A stretch of 58,835 nt of DNA from Nitrososphaerota archaeon (GTDB lineage Archaea; Thermoproteota; Nitrososphaeria; Nitrososphaerales; Nitrosopumilaceae): positions 1 through 58,835 of the forward strand of contig JAGWFS010000002.1 of assembly GCA_028867785.1 (NCBI GenBank), in the 5' to 3' direction. The number at the start of each line of letters is the position of its first letter. Positions within the stretch are counted from its first letter, which is position 1. This document shows positions 8,062 to 16,756 of the stretch, piece after piece. Position numbers and translations under genes: made by a program. The notes below the pieces were generated by a model. That model saw only the letters and a list, made by a program, of their open reading frames with translations, was not told the origin of the DNA and made no database searches.

Positions 8062-9567
8062 ATGAAAAGCAATTTTAAAGATACGCTCAAACCCAAAAGA
8101 ATGACTTGCCAGATCAGCTCTATCAAACCAATCTACCTGCTGCTTGGGCTGCTGGTGTTATCCGGATTTACGCATCTCTGGAACGCGGTGGGGTTTCCAG
8201 ATGTTTTCTTTGACGAGGGGGTGTACATGAGACGAGCCATGCATGTGCTGGAGGGCCTGGGCCCGCAGGAGGCGTATTTTCATGATCATCCCTTCTTTGG
8301 CCAGATTTTTCTGGCATCATATCTTGCAGCAGTTGGGTTTCCAAACTCCCTTCATCCATCTGCCAGCGCGAGCTCTGTTGCAACCCTGTATCTTGCACCA
8401 AGGATACTCATGGGGCTTCTTGCCGTTGTGGATACGTTCCTGATTTACAAGATTGCCGAAAACCGGTATGGAACAAAAGTTGCCCTGATCTCGTCCCTGT
8501 TTTTTGCAGTAATGCCAATTACTTGGCTTGTGCGGAGAATCCTGCTTGATTCAATATTGCTGCCGTTTCTCCTACTGTCAATCCTGCTTGCTCTAAACTC
8601 AAAAAACTCTAGTCACAAAAACCTGATGGTTCTGCTTTCCGGCATATGCATGGGAATTGCCATATTTACCAAAATTCCAGCATTTGCCATGATACCGCTT
8701 GTTGCAGGGCTGGTGTATTTTTACAATGGAAAAAGCCTCAAACTTGTGGCCCTGTGGATGCTTCCGGTGGTCTTGATGCCAATGCTCTGGCCTCTTCAAA
8801 GCATAGAGGCGGGACAATTCAACCTCTGGATTGGGGATGTGCTTGGTCAGACGCAAAGACACAGCGCGGGGCTGACGTACATGCTGTATTCCTTCCTTAA
8901 CATGGATCCAGTCCTGTTTGTTCTGGGTACGGCAGGTATTATCTTCTGTATTTCAAGAAGGGACTATTTCATCCTGATGTGGGTCGTACCATTCCTGCTT
9001 TTCCTTCTTGCCATAGGGTACAACCAATATTTCTACTCCATACCAATACTGCCAGTGTTTTGTATCTCAGCATCTGTCATGATTGCAAGAACTATTGGGT
9101 GTATCAAGCGAGAAAAACTGGGAAAATCTCTGCCATATGTAGTCCTAGGAATAGGGGCGTTTGGGTTGGCAAGCACAATGCTAATCATTACAACCGACAT
9201 GACGTCAAGCGAATTCCAGGCAGCGTCGTTTGTCCTGCAGCATGTAAGGGATGATGACAGCAAGACCACGATTCTTGCAAGCCCGACATATTCGTGGATA
9301 TTCAACGATGTATTCCACAGGCAAAACGTGTTTCTTGACTATTCTCTTGTCCTCTGGCAGAAAATAACCACACCGCATGTACTGCTGGTTGTGGGTCCGC
9401 ATTACATGATAGACATAGGAAGGGGAAACCTGAGCCAGTTGGACAACGACTCGAAGCTGATCGCATCGTTTGATGGAAACGTCCAGAAATACGATCTCGC
9501 ACTGTATCCTTATACCAATCTGAAGGTAAACTATGAAGGAAGCCACATTGAGATAAAGGAAAAATGA
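8062..9567 (+). CDS. GT39/ArnT-like membrane glycosyltransferase
   Basis: This is a polytopic protein with about 10-11 hydrophobic segments. The first outer loop carries the acidic pair Asp51-Glu52 in FFDEGVYMRRAM and HDHPFFGQ (His76), the hallmark of GT-C enzymes of the PMT/ArnT class, which move sugars from a polyprenyl-phosphate donor to protein or lipid outside the membrane. The gene converges on the DPM1-like transferase, which could make that donor. I infer a role in surface glycosylation; acceptor and sugar are unknown. The start is ATG, 44 bases after the sugar dehydrogenase. Confidence 0.85.
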   Translation: MKSNFKDTLKPKRMTCQISSIKPIYLLLGLLVLSGFTHLWNAVGFPDVFFDEGVYMRRAMHVLEGLGPQEAYFHDHPFFGQIFLASYLAAVGFPNSLHPSASASSVATLYLAPRILMGLLAVVDTFLIYKIAENRYGTKVALISSLFFAVMPITWLVRRILLDSILLPFLLLSILLALNSKNSSHKNLMVLLSGICMGIAIFTKIPAFAMIPLVAGLVYFYNGKSLKLVALWMLPVVLMPMLWPLQSIEAGQFNLWIGDVLGQTQRHSAGLTYMLYSFLNMDPVLFVLGTAGIIFCISRRDYFILMWVVPFLLFLLAIGYNQYFYSIPILPVFCISASVMIARTIGCIKREKLGKSLPYVVLGIGAFGLASTMLIITTDMTSSEFQAASFVLQHVRDDDSKTTILASPTYSWIFNDVFHRQNVFLDYSLVLWQKITTPHVLLVVGPHYMIDIGRGNLSQLDNDSKLIASFDGNVQKYDLALYPYTNLKVNYEGSHIEIKEK

Positions 9568-9592
9568 CACCGCGGATATAATTTGGAAAAAC

Positions 9593-10762
9593 CTAGCTCC
9601 AGACTTTTTCCTTGAACGTCCATTTCTTGTTGAGTATAAAGTTGCCAATTGATGCTATTGCAACAGATACAAAGAGGGACAACGCATAGTTTACGTGTTC
9701 AGTACCTACCAGTAGATACACCATTCCAATCTGGAACGCTGCACCTATGCTGCTAAACGCCAAAAATGTGCCATACTGCACAAGCGTTCTTCTCGCAGTG
9801 GTGTTCCTGTCCTCAAACGTCCATATCTTGTTTAGGATAAAGTTCGATGTCATTGAAAACGTGATTCCAATCATGGTGGCGTAAATGTACCACAGGTTGG
9901 ACAGAACTGCCCCGAAGAGGAACGAGACAAGATAATTTACAAGCAGTCCGGATGCGCCAACTGTATAGAATCGTCCTGCTTTTGACAAAAATCGTACAGA
10001 CGTTCTCTTCTCCTTTTCGGGCTTGCCGTATCTGTACAGCTTCCAAACTGACCTGAGGTAATCCTGAATCACAGACCTGTCAAGCTTGCTCTTGCCGGAC
10101 TTTCTGTCGGTGAAATTGTAGGGAATCTCCCTGACTTTTGCCCCTCTTGCCTTTACAAGTATCTCCAGCAGTATCTTGTACCCTATGGCGTCAAAGCTGA
10201 TGTTTCTTATGACATGCCGTCTAAATGCAAAAAATCCCGACATTGGGTCCTTTATTTTTATTCCCAAGCTCCGCTGGGCTATCTTTGTTGCCCCCTTGCT
10301 AATCATCTTGCGTTTGAAAGGCCATCCTGTAATAGAGCCGCCTTCAACGTACCTTGATGCAACAACAATGTCGCAATCCGACTTTCTCAACTCTTCTATC
10401 ATCTTTGTTATGGTCTCTGGAGGATGTGAAAAATCGCTGTCCATGACCACCACTGATTCCCCGATTGACGCCCTTATGCCCGCAAGTATGGCAGAGCTCA
10501 GGCCTTTCTCGTCCTTGCGGTTTATTATTCTGATCTCGCAGCCTCCGTTGATTCTTGACCTGTTTGCATATTCCTCCGCTATTCTTCCCGTGCCGTCTGG
10601 AGAGTTGTCGTCCACCACAATTATCTCTGCATTTGTCCATGGGGGCAGGCAGGATGAAACTATATCTAGCATTGTTGTAATGTTTTGAGACTCGTTATAT
10701 GTTGGAATTATCACGGAAAGAGATCTTGAGCGGGTGTAAACCTCGGTTTTTGTTAACGACAT
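9593..10762 (-). CDS. Dolichol-phosphate mannosyltransferase fused to GtrA domain
   Basis: The N-terminal GT2 domain (about 14-235) starts LSVIIPTYNES, has VVDDNSPDGTGR (Asp51-Asp52) and the DxD-type VMDSDFSHPPE (Asp108/Asp110), and continues with SRYVEGGSITGWPFKR and KDPMSGFFAFRR, all typical of archaeal DPM1 enzymes that charge dolichol phosphate with a hexose at the cytoplasmic face. The C-terminal part (about 265-385) has four membrane helices of the GtrA type, each half ending in NFILNKKWTF or NFILNKIWTF. The GtrA fusion may help flip or present the lipid donor. The gene converges on the GT39-like gene. Confidence 0.92.
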   Translation of the reverse strand: MSLTKTEVYTRSRSLSVIIPTYNESQNITTMLDIVSSCLPPWTNAEIIVVDDNSPDGTGRIAEEYANRSRINGGCEIRIINRKDEKGLSSAILAGIRASIGESVVVMDSDFSHPPETITKMIEELRKSDCDIVVASRYVEGGSITGWPFKRKMISKGATKIAQRSLGIKIKDPMSGFFAFRRHVIRNISFDAIGYKILLEILVKARGAKVREIPYNFTDRKSGKSKLDRSVIQDYLRSVWKLYRYGKPEKEKRTSVRFLSKAGRFYTVGASGLLVNYLVSFLFGAVLSNLWYIYATMIGITFSMTSNFILNKIWTFEDRNTTARRTLVQYGTFLAFSSIGAAFQIGMVYLLVGTEHVNYALSLFVSVAIASIGNFILNKKWTFKEKVWS

Positions 10763-10857
10763 TGCTTTTCTTCTGCCATCTTTCGAGTCGCATACCTATT
10801 AAAATTTTGAGCCCAAACGATCTACATCCATATATCTACCGTGCAGTGTCTATCTAC

Positions 10858-11265
10858 ATGACAGGATTATTCAGCAAAAAGAAAACACCATGCTCTATCT
10901 GCAAAAAAGAAGTCTCTCATACGCATAAACCCAAGAACAGCTGGAATGTTGAGGGGCCATTATGCGGTAACTGTTACGTTGATCTAATGGAGAAAAACTT
11001 TGAAAAGGAAAATGACAACAAATGTGTTCTCTGTGGTGAAACCCAGACCTCATTTAACTTGTGGAAGCCAAAAAAGGAATGGGAGGTAAAAGGGTGGCTG
11101 TGCAAGGCCTGTTTTGATCAAAAAGAAAAGCAGGACAGTGACGTGAAAAATTTCTGCTGTTCTTGTGGCGGAAAGATCGGCTTTATTGTATACAGTCCAA
11201 AAAAAGAATGGGATTTGAAGGGATGCCTGTGTAAAAACTGCTGGAATCGGCTAACTGCAACCTAG
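10858..11265 (+). CDS. Triple zinc-knuckle repeat protein, 135 aa
   Basis: I chose ATG 10858 because the frame upstream overlaps the promoter of the divergent transferase and reads poorly. The protein consists of three copies of a unit of about 40 residues: C-x2-C at the front, a basic/aromatic linker (KPKNSWNVEG, KPKKEWEVKG, SPKKEWDLKG) and LC-x2-C at the back. Each unit can bind one zinc with four Cys. Zinc-knuckle arrays of this sort bind nucleic acid or protein; which applies here is unknown. The strict repetition and short length are unusual. Confidence 0.75.
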   Translation: MTGLFSKKKTPCSICKKEVSHTHKPKNSWNVEGPLCGNCYVDLMEKNFEKENDNKCVLCGETQTSFNLWKPKKEWEVKGWLCKACFDQKEKQDSDVKNFCCSCGGKIGFIVYSPKKEWDLKGCLCKNCWNRLTAT

Positions 11266-11389
11266 AGATAACCGGAAAACCTTTCAAAAACAACTACACT
11301 TTAAATCATTACTGGACGGTAATCTAAAATTTTCTTGCAAGAAAACTCGGTGAAGATTATTATAACTAGAGATGTCGCATAATTGATAC

Positions 11390-11806
11390 ATGACTGATGC
11401 CGTACTTAGGACGCACATGTTGCATGATCTCAGCCACTTTGGACTGAGGCTGGTTGCTGGCGTCTTTTTCATGGTTCACAGTCAAGCAAAGTTTGGCAAT
11501 GGATTTGGAAAGTTTCTTTCAAGTGTCGGTCTGCCTTCAGAGATGGCTATGCTGATAGGCCTGCTGGAGCTTGTTGGCGGAGCACTTCTAATAGCCGGTG
11601 TGCTATCAAGGATAGCAAGCGGTATTATTGCAATTGACATGCTTGGGGCCATAATATATGTAAAAAAACTAAAAGCGTTTTCAGGAGACCAGGGCATAGA
11701 ACTGGAACTTTTGGCACTCATAATATTGCTAACTATCGTGGTACTTGGGCCAGGCAGGATATCTGTGTCTCACATTGTAAAAAAGATTCCGAGATTTTTG
11801 CAATAG
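11390..11806 (+). CDS. DoxX family membrane protein
   Basis: This 138-residue protein has four hydrophobic segments in the DoxX arrangement: LGLRLVAGVFFMVHSQAKFG-like start, GLPSEMAMLIGLLELVGGALL, a third helix near IIAIDMLGAIIYVKK, and LLALIILLTIVVLGPGR. DoxX proteins are small quinone-linked or redox-associated membrane proteins whose exact role varies; DoxD/DoxA relatives in Acidianus belong to thiosulfate:quinone oxidoreductase. No DoxA partner is present, so sulfur oxidation should not be assumed. Confidence 0.85.
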   Translation: MTDAVLRTHMLHDLSHFGLRLVAGVFFMVHSQAKFGNGFGKFLSSVGLPSEMAMLIGLLELVGGALLIAGVLSRIASGIIAIDMLGAIIYVKKLKAFSGDQGIELELLALIILLTIVVLGPGRISVSHIVKKIPRFLQ

Positions 11807-11866
11807 CATTGTAAGTATGTGGCAGAAAATAAAAATTGAAATTGGCATACTCTGTACCAAAATGCT

Positions 11867-13210
11867 GTGAAAAATTCCCCAGATGTTGTCTTTGATCCGC
11901 TGGAATTCTGCGATCTTTGTTTTCAGAGGGGCACTCCAAATCTCTGCGAAACCTACAAGGCAAACTTTACAAAAACAAGCTCTATACATTTCTCACAACA
12001 AGCCAAGCTGGATAGGCTGCTCAACAACCTTCAGGTGATGCCAAGAATGATCAACAGGCGCTGGAACTGCGTCATGGATGTATCAGTACGAAAAGAATTT
12101 CTTGATTCTCTGTGGGGCATCGGGGTATCTGTTCATACACTGGATGATCACGCCAAGGTCTTAACCAGGCTATACAAACCGGAAATGAGAAAACTTGGAA
12201 ACCGGGACTCGATAGATCTTCCACACCTGGATTCTTGGGAAGAATTTGACCCTAAAACTAGGTCTTGGAACCAAGTGAAGGTAACCAATAAAAACGAGAA
12301 ATTTACTGCAAAAGTAAGCCTGGGAAATATCGTAAAGTATTCCAACGTGGAAGGAACAAGATACTATCGCATTAACAAGAACGGGGATTCTGTTACTCTT
12401 GTTCCGATTGAAAGGCGGGCTGCACATAACATCATGTATACTGTTGTTGAGCCGACTATTGCTCACTGGAAATCTGACACTTTGGGGCATTATGCGCTAA
12501 TTGATCTCAGAGAACTGGACAACATTCCAGACGAAATACTCAGTTTTTTACAGAGATTGGAAAAGAAAGACAAAAGAACTGCAGGTTTGCTTGTGTTTGA
12601 AAATGATGACTTGGATCTAGTTCGTACCGTGCTGAGCTGCATCAAGATAAATCTGGAAAAATCCTCGGAGGCTGTAAATATGATATCTGACAAGTCTGGT
12701 ATGTCTGTGCAGATTGGCAATATTGCAAGCGAAAGGATTCGTGTACTGTATGATATTGTAAAAGAAATGGGCGGGATGATTGACGTCAAAGACGATCATC
12801 TTGTAATCTCGGGAAAGCGAGGATCAACCACGATAACTTTTGCAGACAGCGATAAGAGTGTGCAAGACGGGGCTATGACGCAGATCTCAGTTTCTGCACT
12901 TGAGGATCCTTCGAGATTTTCAGAGATCTTGTTTATGATAAAGAAGCGTCTGGGGCTCTTGGATGTTTCGCTTGACAGTTTGCTTGCCCAGCACTGGCCA
13001 CTGACGCACGATTCTGATCTGCAATATGTCATCCAATCGGCAATATCCTGGTATGGCTCAAACCCTGTTCTGGCTGGAAAAATAATAAGTGAAAACAACA
13101 AGCTAGGAAAGATAAAAGAATGGTATACAAAAATTAAAGAGGGAAAAATCAGATCAAGTCTTGACACAATAACTCTTGGAAAGATAATAAAAAGACTGGA
13201 ACAGAGATGA
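11867..13210 (+). CDS. Large soluble protein of unknown function, 447 aa
   Basis: A GTG start gives KNSPDVVFDPLEFCDLCFQRG, with a C-x2-C pair and a third Cys (NLCETY) close by that may bind metal. The rest is mixed alpha/beta, rich in Lys and Asp/Glu, with no membrane helix or signal peptide. A central YALIDLRELDNIPDEILSF region and a C-terminal helical part (from about 350) look like separate domains. I do not recognise it. It stands alone between DoxX and the cupredoxin gene. Confidence 0.7.
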   Translation: MKNSPDVVFDPLEFCDLCFQRGTPNLCETYKANFTKTSSIHFSQQAKLDRLLNNLQVMPRMINRRWNCVMDVSVRKEFLDSLWGIGVSVHTLDDHAKVLTRLYKPEMRKLGNRDSIDLPHLDSWEEFDPKTRSWNQVKVTNKNEKFTAKVSLGNIVKYSNVEGTRYYRINKNGDSVTLVPIERRAAHNIMYTVVEPTIAHWKSDTLGHYALIDLRELDNIPDEILSFLQRLEKKDKRTAGLLVFENDDLDLVRTVLSCIKINLEKSSEAVNMISDKSGMSVQIGNIASERIRVLYDIVKEMGGMIDVKDDHLVISGKRGSTTITFADSDKSVQDGAMTQISVSALEDPSRFSEILFMIKKRLGLLDVSLDSLLAQHWPLTHDSDLQYVIQSAISWYGSNPVLAGKIISENNKLGKIKEWYTKIKEGKIRSSLDTITLGKIIKRLEQR

Positions 13211-13280
13211 ACATCTCTTATTGAATCAGACTGAGCAATCCTACGCATGTCTTATCTATTAAAAACACCGAATTTGTGCA

Positions 13281-14231
13281 ATGAAAGAACCCGGACAAAT
13301 TTTCATACCTGCGGTATTTGCAGCGTTATGCATGATCGCGTTCCAGTATGCATATGCCGATAATCAGGTTGTAATCCCGCTTGGGGCGTCACATCAGAAT
13401 ACCGGAGTTTTTTATTCGCCCTCTGTCATTGATATAAAATCAGGCGACACGATAACTTGGAAAAATGACGACACTTCGGCACATACCGTGTCTACTGGGA
13501 GGCCAGACCTTGGGGTGGACGGAAGAGTCGATAGCGGAATAATGAATCCGGGAGAGACCTTCTCTTATACGTTTGACGATGTTGGCGTTTACGGATATTA
13601 CTGTCTTATACATCCGTGGATGACGGGAACGGTCAATGTTGGGACCGGCCTGCCGTCTCAAACACCGATCTCGCTTTCAATCTACACTGATAAGACTGAC
13701 TATCAGGCAGGAGACGATATCACGGTATCAGGACAGGCATCCAGATTCGTTCCAAATGAAATGGTAACAGTGTGGGTGACTGATCTTTCTGGAAACGGCG
13801 TTGCATCAAACCACGTATCCACTGAGACTTCTGACAAGTTTTCTACGACAATCGTTCCAACCGACCTGTGGGTGCCGGGACAAAAATACGTAATCAATGC
13901 ACAATATGGTGCAAGAGGAACAATTGCTACAACAGATATACTATACAAGCCAGGACCGATGGAAATACCAGTCTGGATAAAAGACAGCGCGAGCCAGTGG
14001 TCAGCAGGACAGATGTCTGACAAATACTTTGCCACGGGAATACAATACATGCTAAAGCAGGGAATTATCACATCTCCGCAAATCTACTTTGTTCTTGATT
14101 CGAACTATCACATACCCACATGGGTTAAAAGCACGGCCAGATGGTGGTCTCAAGGGCAGTTATCCGATGCCGATTTTGTAGGTGAGGTTCAGTATCTGAT
14201 TACATCGGGAACCATAAAGGTCAACCCATGA
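13281..14231 (+). CDS. Secreted cupredoxin with Ig-like domain and two Trp modules
   Basis: A signal peptide (1-26) leads into a plastocyanin-like domain (about 28-122) with the full type 1 copper set: His69 (SAHTVSTG), Cys108 (GYYCLIHPWM), His111 and Met114. An Ig-like domain (about 130-222, YTDKTDYQAGDDITVSG) follows, similar to that in the PEFG proteins at 17966 and 31955. The C-terminus has two Trp-rich modules (229-263, IPVWIKDSASQWSAGQMSD; 278-312, IPTWVKSTARWWSQGQLSD). It probably carries electrons, or binds copper, at the cell surface. Ammonia-oxidising archaea use such copper proteins instead of c-type cytochromes; a specific partner cannot be named. Confidence 0.88.
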   Translation: MKEPGQIFIPAVFAALCMIAFQYAYADNQVVIPLGASHQNTGVFYSPSVIDIKSGDTITWKNDDTSAHTVSTGRPDLGVDGRVDSGIMNPGETFSYTFDDVGVYGYYCLIHPWMTGTVNVGTGLPSQTPISLSIYTDKTDYQAGDDITVSGQASRFVPNEMVTVWVTDLSGNGVASNHVSTETSDKFSTTIVPTDLWVPGQKYVINAQYGARGTIATTDILYKPGPMEIPVWIKDSASQWSAGQMSDKYFATGIQYMLKQGIITSPQIYFVLDSNYHIPTWVKSTARWWSQGQLSDADFVGEVQYLITSGTIKVNP

Positions 14232-14243
14232 TTTACTGAGAAA

Positions 14244-14384
14244 CTAATTTTCCCAATACCATTTCTGACTAAAGCCGCCATGTTTTTCGGGGTGTGCTGC
14301 CTTGAAATGTCTCTCCAGCCTGACAGGATCATCAAATTTCATACCGCACTCCTTACACTTGATCTCTTTCCGCCCATCTTTCAT
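14244..14384 (-). CDS. Single C2H2 zinc-finger mini-protein, 46 aa
   Basis: The product starts MKDGRKEIKCKECGMKF and has one complete C2H2 finger: Cys10, Cys13, His26 and His31 (C-x2-C-x12-H-x4-H), with RLERHFKAAHPEKHGG covering the recognition helix. Small one-finger proteins of this kind are widespread in archaea and are thought to bind nucleic acid. The gene converges on the cupredoxin gene with 12 bases between the stops. It was overlooked by length, but the finger spacing is too regular to be chance. Confidence 0.75.
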   Translation of the reverse strand: MKDGRKEIKCKECGMKFDDPVRLERHFKAAHPEKHGGFSQKWYWEN

Positions 14385-14473
14385 GTAGAGTCGCAGTATA
14401 TAGTGCGGTCTGGATTTAATTCATTGTGTAACTGTGTTATCTGACGTGAAATATAGGGTCTGATTTTTGACTC

Positions 14474-14493
14474 GATTCTAAATTGTTAGAATC
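14474..14493. promoter_or_regulatory. Perfect 8-base inverted repeat between divergent genes
   Basis: GATTCTAA-attg-TTAGAATC is a perfect inverted repeat in the 175-base gap between the C2H2 gene (minus) and the pentapeptide-repeat gene (plus). It lies about 67 bases upstream of the plus start and about 45 bases upstream of the TATA-like aaattaaatatc (14526-14537). It could be an operator for either gene or a small hairpin. Confidence 0.4.
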
Positions 14494-14559
14494 AGCACTT
14501 GTTTTCACGGCATGCATCCATTAGACAAATTAAATATCTGCCCCAATTAGGCTGCCCTA

Positions 14560-15426
14560 ATGAAAAGATTAGCAATCGCGACGCTTGTCGCGCTATTTGT
14601 TTCTGTGATTGCTGTCTCTTCTGTATCACATCTGGCATATGGTGACGAATACAATACCTGGTCTGCATCGTGGCTAAAGAATGATGCAAAACAGTGGCTT
14701 GCAGGAAATATGACTGACGAGCAATACATCGATAGTATCAGGCTATTTGTTCAAAATAGTATCCTGTCTTCTCCTGCTTCGATACAAGTAAATCCAATTG
14801 TCTTACCACATTCTCAAAACATGGTATCTGAATCCACAGGACCGCATTCCAAGAACTGCAATGACCTAAACTTTCCGCGAGTAGACTGGTCAGGCTGTGA
14901 CCATTCAAATGCATATCTGAGTCACGCAAGTCTGGCTCATGCAAACCTTGAAGGCGCCAACCTCTCACATGCAAACCTTGCCAAGGCTGATTTGGTTGAA
15001 ACAGACCTTCAGAATGCTGATCTGGATCACGCTGAGATGACAAACATTGACTTGCCTGAAGCAAATCTGGAGGGTGCAAGCCTGGTAGATTCTAATGCCC
15101 CGTTTGTGGATTTCCATTTTGCTAACCTTACTGATGCCAATCTGACAGATGGAAACTTTTATGCCAGCTCTTTTTCGTGGTCTTATCTTAACGGTGCAAT
15201 CTTTAAGGGTGCTAACCTTGATCATGCGGAGCTACTGCAGGCCAATCTATCCGGTGCGGACTTGAGTAACGCCAACCTTTCTAATGCGAGACTTGACGGT
15301 GCAAATCTAACAAATGCCAACTTGCATAATGCAAACCTGCACAGTACAGATCTTGGAGGATCTATTCTGACTGGTGCTGACTTGAGTTGTAAAAATAATC
15401 CTGTATGCAGTTCAAGCGGGAAATAA
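14560..15426 (+). CDS. Secreted pentapeptide-repeat protein with N-terminal Trp module
   Basis: A signal peptide (1-29) is followed by a divergent Trp module (34-70, WLKNDAKQWLAGNMTDEQY), a spacer with a Cys pair, and from about 110 to 280 an array of A(N/D)L-x-x pentapeptides (ANLEG, ANLSH, ANLAK, ADLVE, and so on) that should form a right-handed quadrilateral beta-helix. Such rods act as rigid scaffolds or binding surfaces. A Cys pair near the end (CKNNPVC) may cap the helix. Outside the cell it may be a surface spacer; binding partner unknown. Confidence 0.85.
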   Translation: MKRLAIATLVALFVSVIAVSSVSHLAYGDEYNTWSASWLKNDAKQWLAGNMTDEQYIDSIRLFVQNSILSSPASIQVNPIVLPHSQNMVSESTGPHSKNCNDLNFPRVDWSGCDHSNAYLSHASLAHANLEGANLSHANLAKADLVETDLQNADLDHAEMTNIDLPEANLEGASLVDSNAPFVDFHFANLTDANLTDGNFYASSFSWSYLNGAIFKGANLDHAELLQANLSGADLSNANLSNARLDGANLTNANLHNANLHSTDLGGSILTGADLSCKNNPVCSSSGK

Positions 15427-15495
15427 AATGAGTCATGTGCAAATTCTGAGAGGCACGTAAGCCTGTGGCATAAAAATAATGTCATATTTAGCGTA

Positions 15496-15708
15496 ATGGT
15501 TGTACTTGCAGCTGCATTTACGGGGCTCTCGTTTATCATTTTACCGAAAATTCCACAGTTGCATATGGAGCCTCTGATATGTCATTTGTGACTCAAACTG
15601 CTAGCCTGCCAGGCTCCATGGTGCAACTCGAACATACTACATAGCTGCAGACGAGGTAAAATGGAATCATGCTCCAACTGGCATGAATATCATAACGGTA
15701 TTGTGTAG
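15496..15708 (+). pseudogene. Relic of a multicopper oxidase N-terminus
   Basis: Three frames in succession carry pieces of one protein. From ATG 15496 there is a signal-like MVVLAAAFTGLSFII. Near 15555 a second frame gives VAYGASDMSFVTQTASLPG. Near 15627 a third gives TYYIAADEVKWNHAPTGMNI, which matches the conserved first strand (YYIAADE-x-x-W-x-x-APTG) of archaeal multicopper oxidases / nitrite-reductase-like proteins. A stop follows soon after and no copper-binding His motifs remain, so only the first 70 or so codons survive. Confidence 0.6.
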
Positions 15709-15759
15709 ATATCAATCAAAGAATGCTTGATAATTTTGATAATTGCGTGATTTTCAGGA

Positions 15760-16362
15760 TCAACGCAAGTTTCCGTATTTGTCAAATTGATCTTGTACCG
15801 TGCTGTTTGCATGCCCATACTGTATATTGAGATTTTTGTTAACAGTGACAATATCAGATCTAGTTGTACTGGCATTTTGAATGAATGCTTTTCTTGCCTC
15901 ATCAGCATTGCCTCCGCTTTGCTGAACTTGTTTCATGGCAGCAAGTCCTTCATTTGTCATCTGTTCCGTATAGTTGAATTGGCCCCAGAAAATATCCTGA
16001 ACAGTCTGGTTAACCTGTGATACAAATGCAGTATACGCATTTTGTGGTGTAAATGGATCGAGCTGTGCGAGCCAATCTGCCGTAGTATTTTTAATCGAAG
16101 CCGAGTCAGGGGTAATCAGAGTTGCGTTTGGAATTGCCGGAACGACACTTGTAGTTGGCGGAATAGCATCATGGGTATTAATAGGCGGGTTTACTGATTG
16201 GTCGCCTGAATCAAACACAAAAATTCCAAGATATGTCGGCACCACACCTGATTCAAAAGACTTTACGCCTTGTTTTGTAGCATATTCTATACCCTCAACA
16301 GGCCCAATATGGACAAGCATGACACATGCTGCCATCACCGCCAAGGATAGTAATGTCTTCAT
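15760..16362 (-). CDS. Secreted protein of unknown function, 200 aa
   Basis: A signal peptide (MKTLLSLAVMAACVMLVHIG) is followed by a Pro/Thr-rich segment and then an alpha-helical C-terminal half with several N-x-S/T sequons. No membrane anchor or Cys remains in the mature part. A TATA-like attataat-type element lies about 22-34 bases upstream on the minus strand (16383-16396). I do not recognise the family. Confidence 0.65.
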   Translation of the reverse strand: MKTLLSLAVMAACVMLVHIGPVEGIEYATKQGVKSFESGVVPTYLGIFVFDSGDQSVNPPINTHDAIPPTTSVVPAIPNATLITPDSASIKNTTADWLAQLDPFTPQNAYTAFVSQVNQTVQDIFWGQFNYTEQMTNEGLAAMKQVQQSGGNADEARKAFIQNASTTRSDIVTVNKNLNIQYGHANSTVQDQFDKYGNLR

Positions 16363-16547
16363 TTCGGTTCATTTTAGTCTGAAATTATAATAAATCGTAT
16401 CAATTGTTTTATCAATTTAAGTAAAGGTTTAGAGCGTCTTTTCTTTTTTGATACATTCTAACAATTTTATCCCCCAATGATTGCAATAAAATCAAGATTA
16501 AATTCCATTTAATATTGAAATCGCATATTTTGTCACTTCATTAACAA

Positions 16548-16581
16548 TGTTCCTTAACAAAGTGTCACAATTTTTTATAAA
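16548..16581 (+). promoter_or_regulatory. Promoter with palindromic motif, site A
   Basis: TGTTCCTTAACA (16548-16559) is followed by AAGTGTCACAATTT and then TATAA at 16576-16580, with 16 bases between palindrome and TATA. The first ATG downstream is at 16602, giving a leaderless arrangement. The same palindrome, the following AAxGT and CAAT, and the 16-base spacing recur at 21489-21500 (minus) and 22698-22709 (plus). Confidence 0.65.
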
Positions 16582-16601
16582 TTATTTGTGTGTTGAAATG
16601 T

Positions 16602-16745
16602 ATGAAGATGGCAGACAATGTAATAGTTGCGTCGATTGTCATGATGGCTACGCCTTTCTACGGTAATATCTTTTCAGCTGTCGTTCAGGTCTCAGCCAAA
16701 TCATTGATGCCGTTATTACTATCATCACTAGGCGTCGCCTCCTGA
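16602..16745 (+). CDS. Hydrophobic 47-residue peptide
   Basis: The reading frame begins MKMADNVIVASIVMMATPFYG and continues with a second hydrophobic segment (LMPLLLSSLGVAS), so the product would be a membrane-associated peptide. The frame is supported by a good promoter (TATA at 16576, 22 bases before the ATG) that carries the shared palindrome. No homologue is known to me. It ends 12 bases from the stop of the convergent Ser/Thr-rich surface protein. Confidence 0.45.
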   Translation: MKMADNVIVASIVMMATPFYGNIFSAVVQVSAKSLMPLLLSSLGVAS

Positions 16746-16756
16746 TTGTAGCGTAT

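Noticed and set aside
11390-11806. DoxX as evidence of thiosulfate oxidation
   Set aside because: No DoxA partner or other sulfur genes are present; DoxX proteins are functionally diverse.
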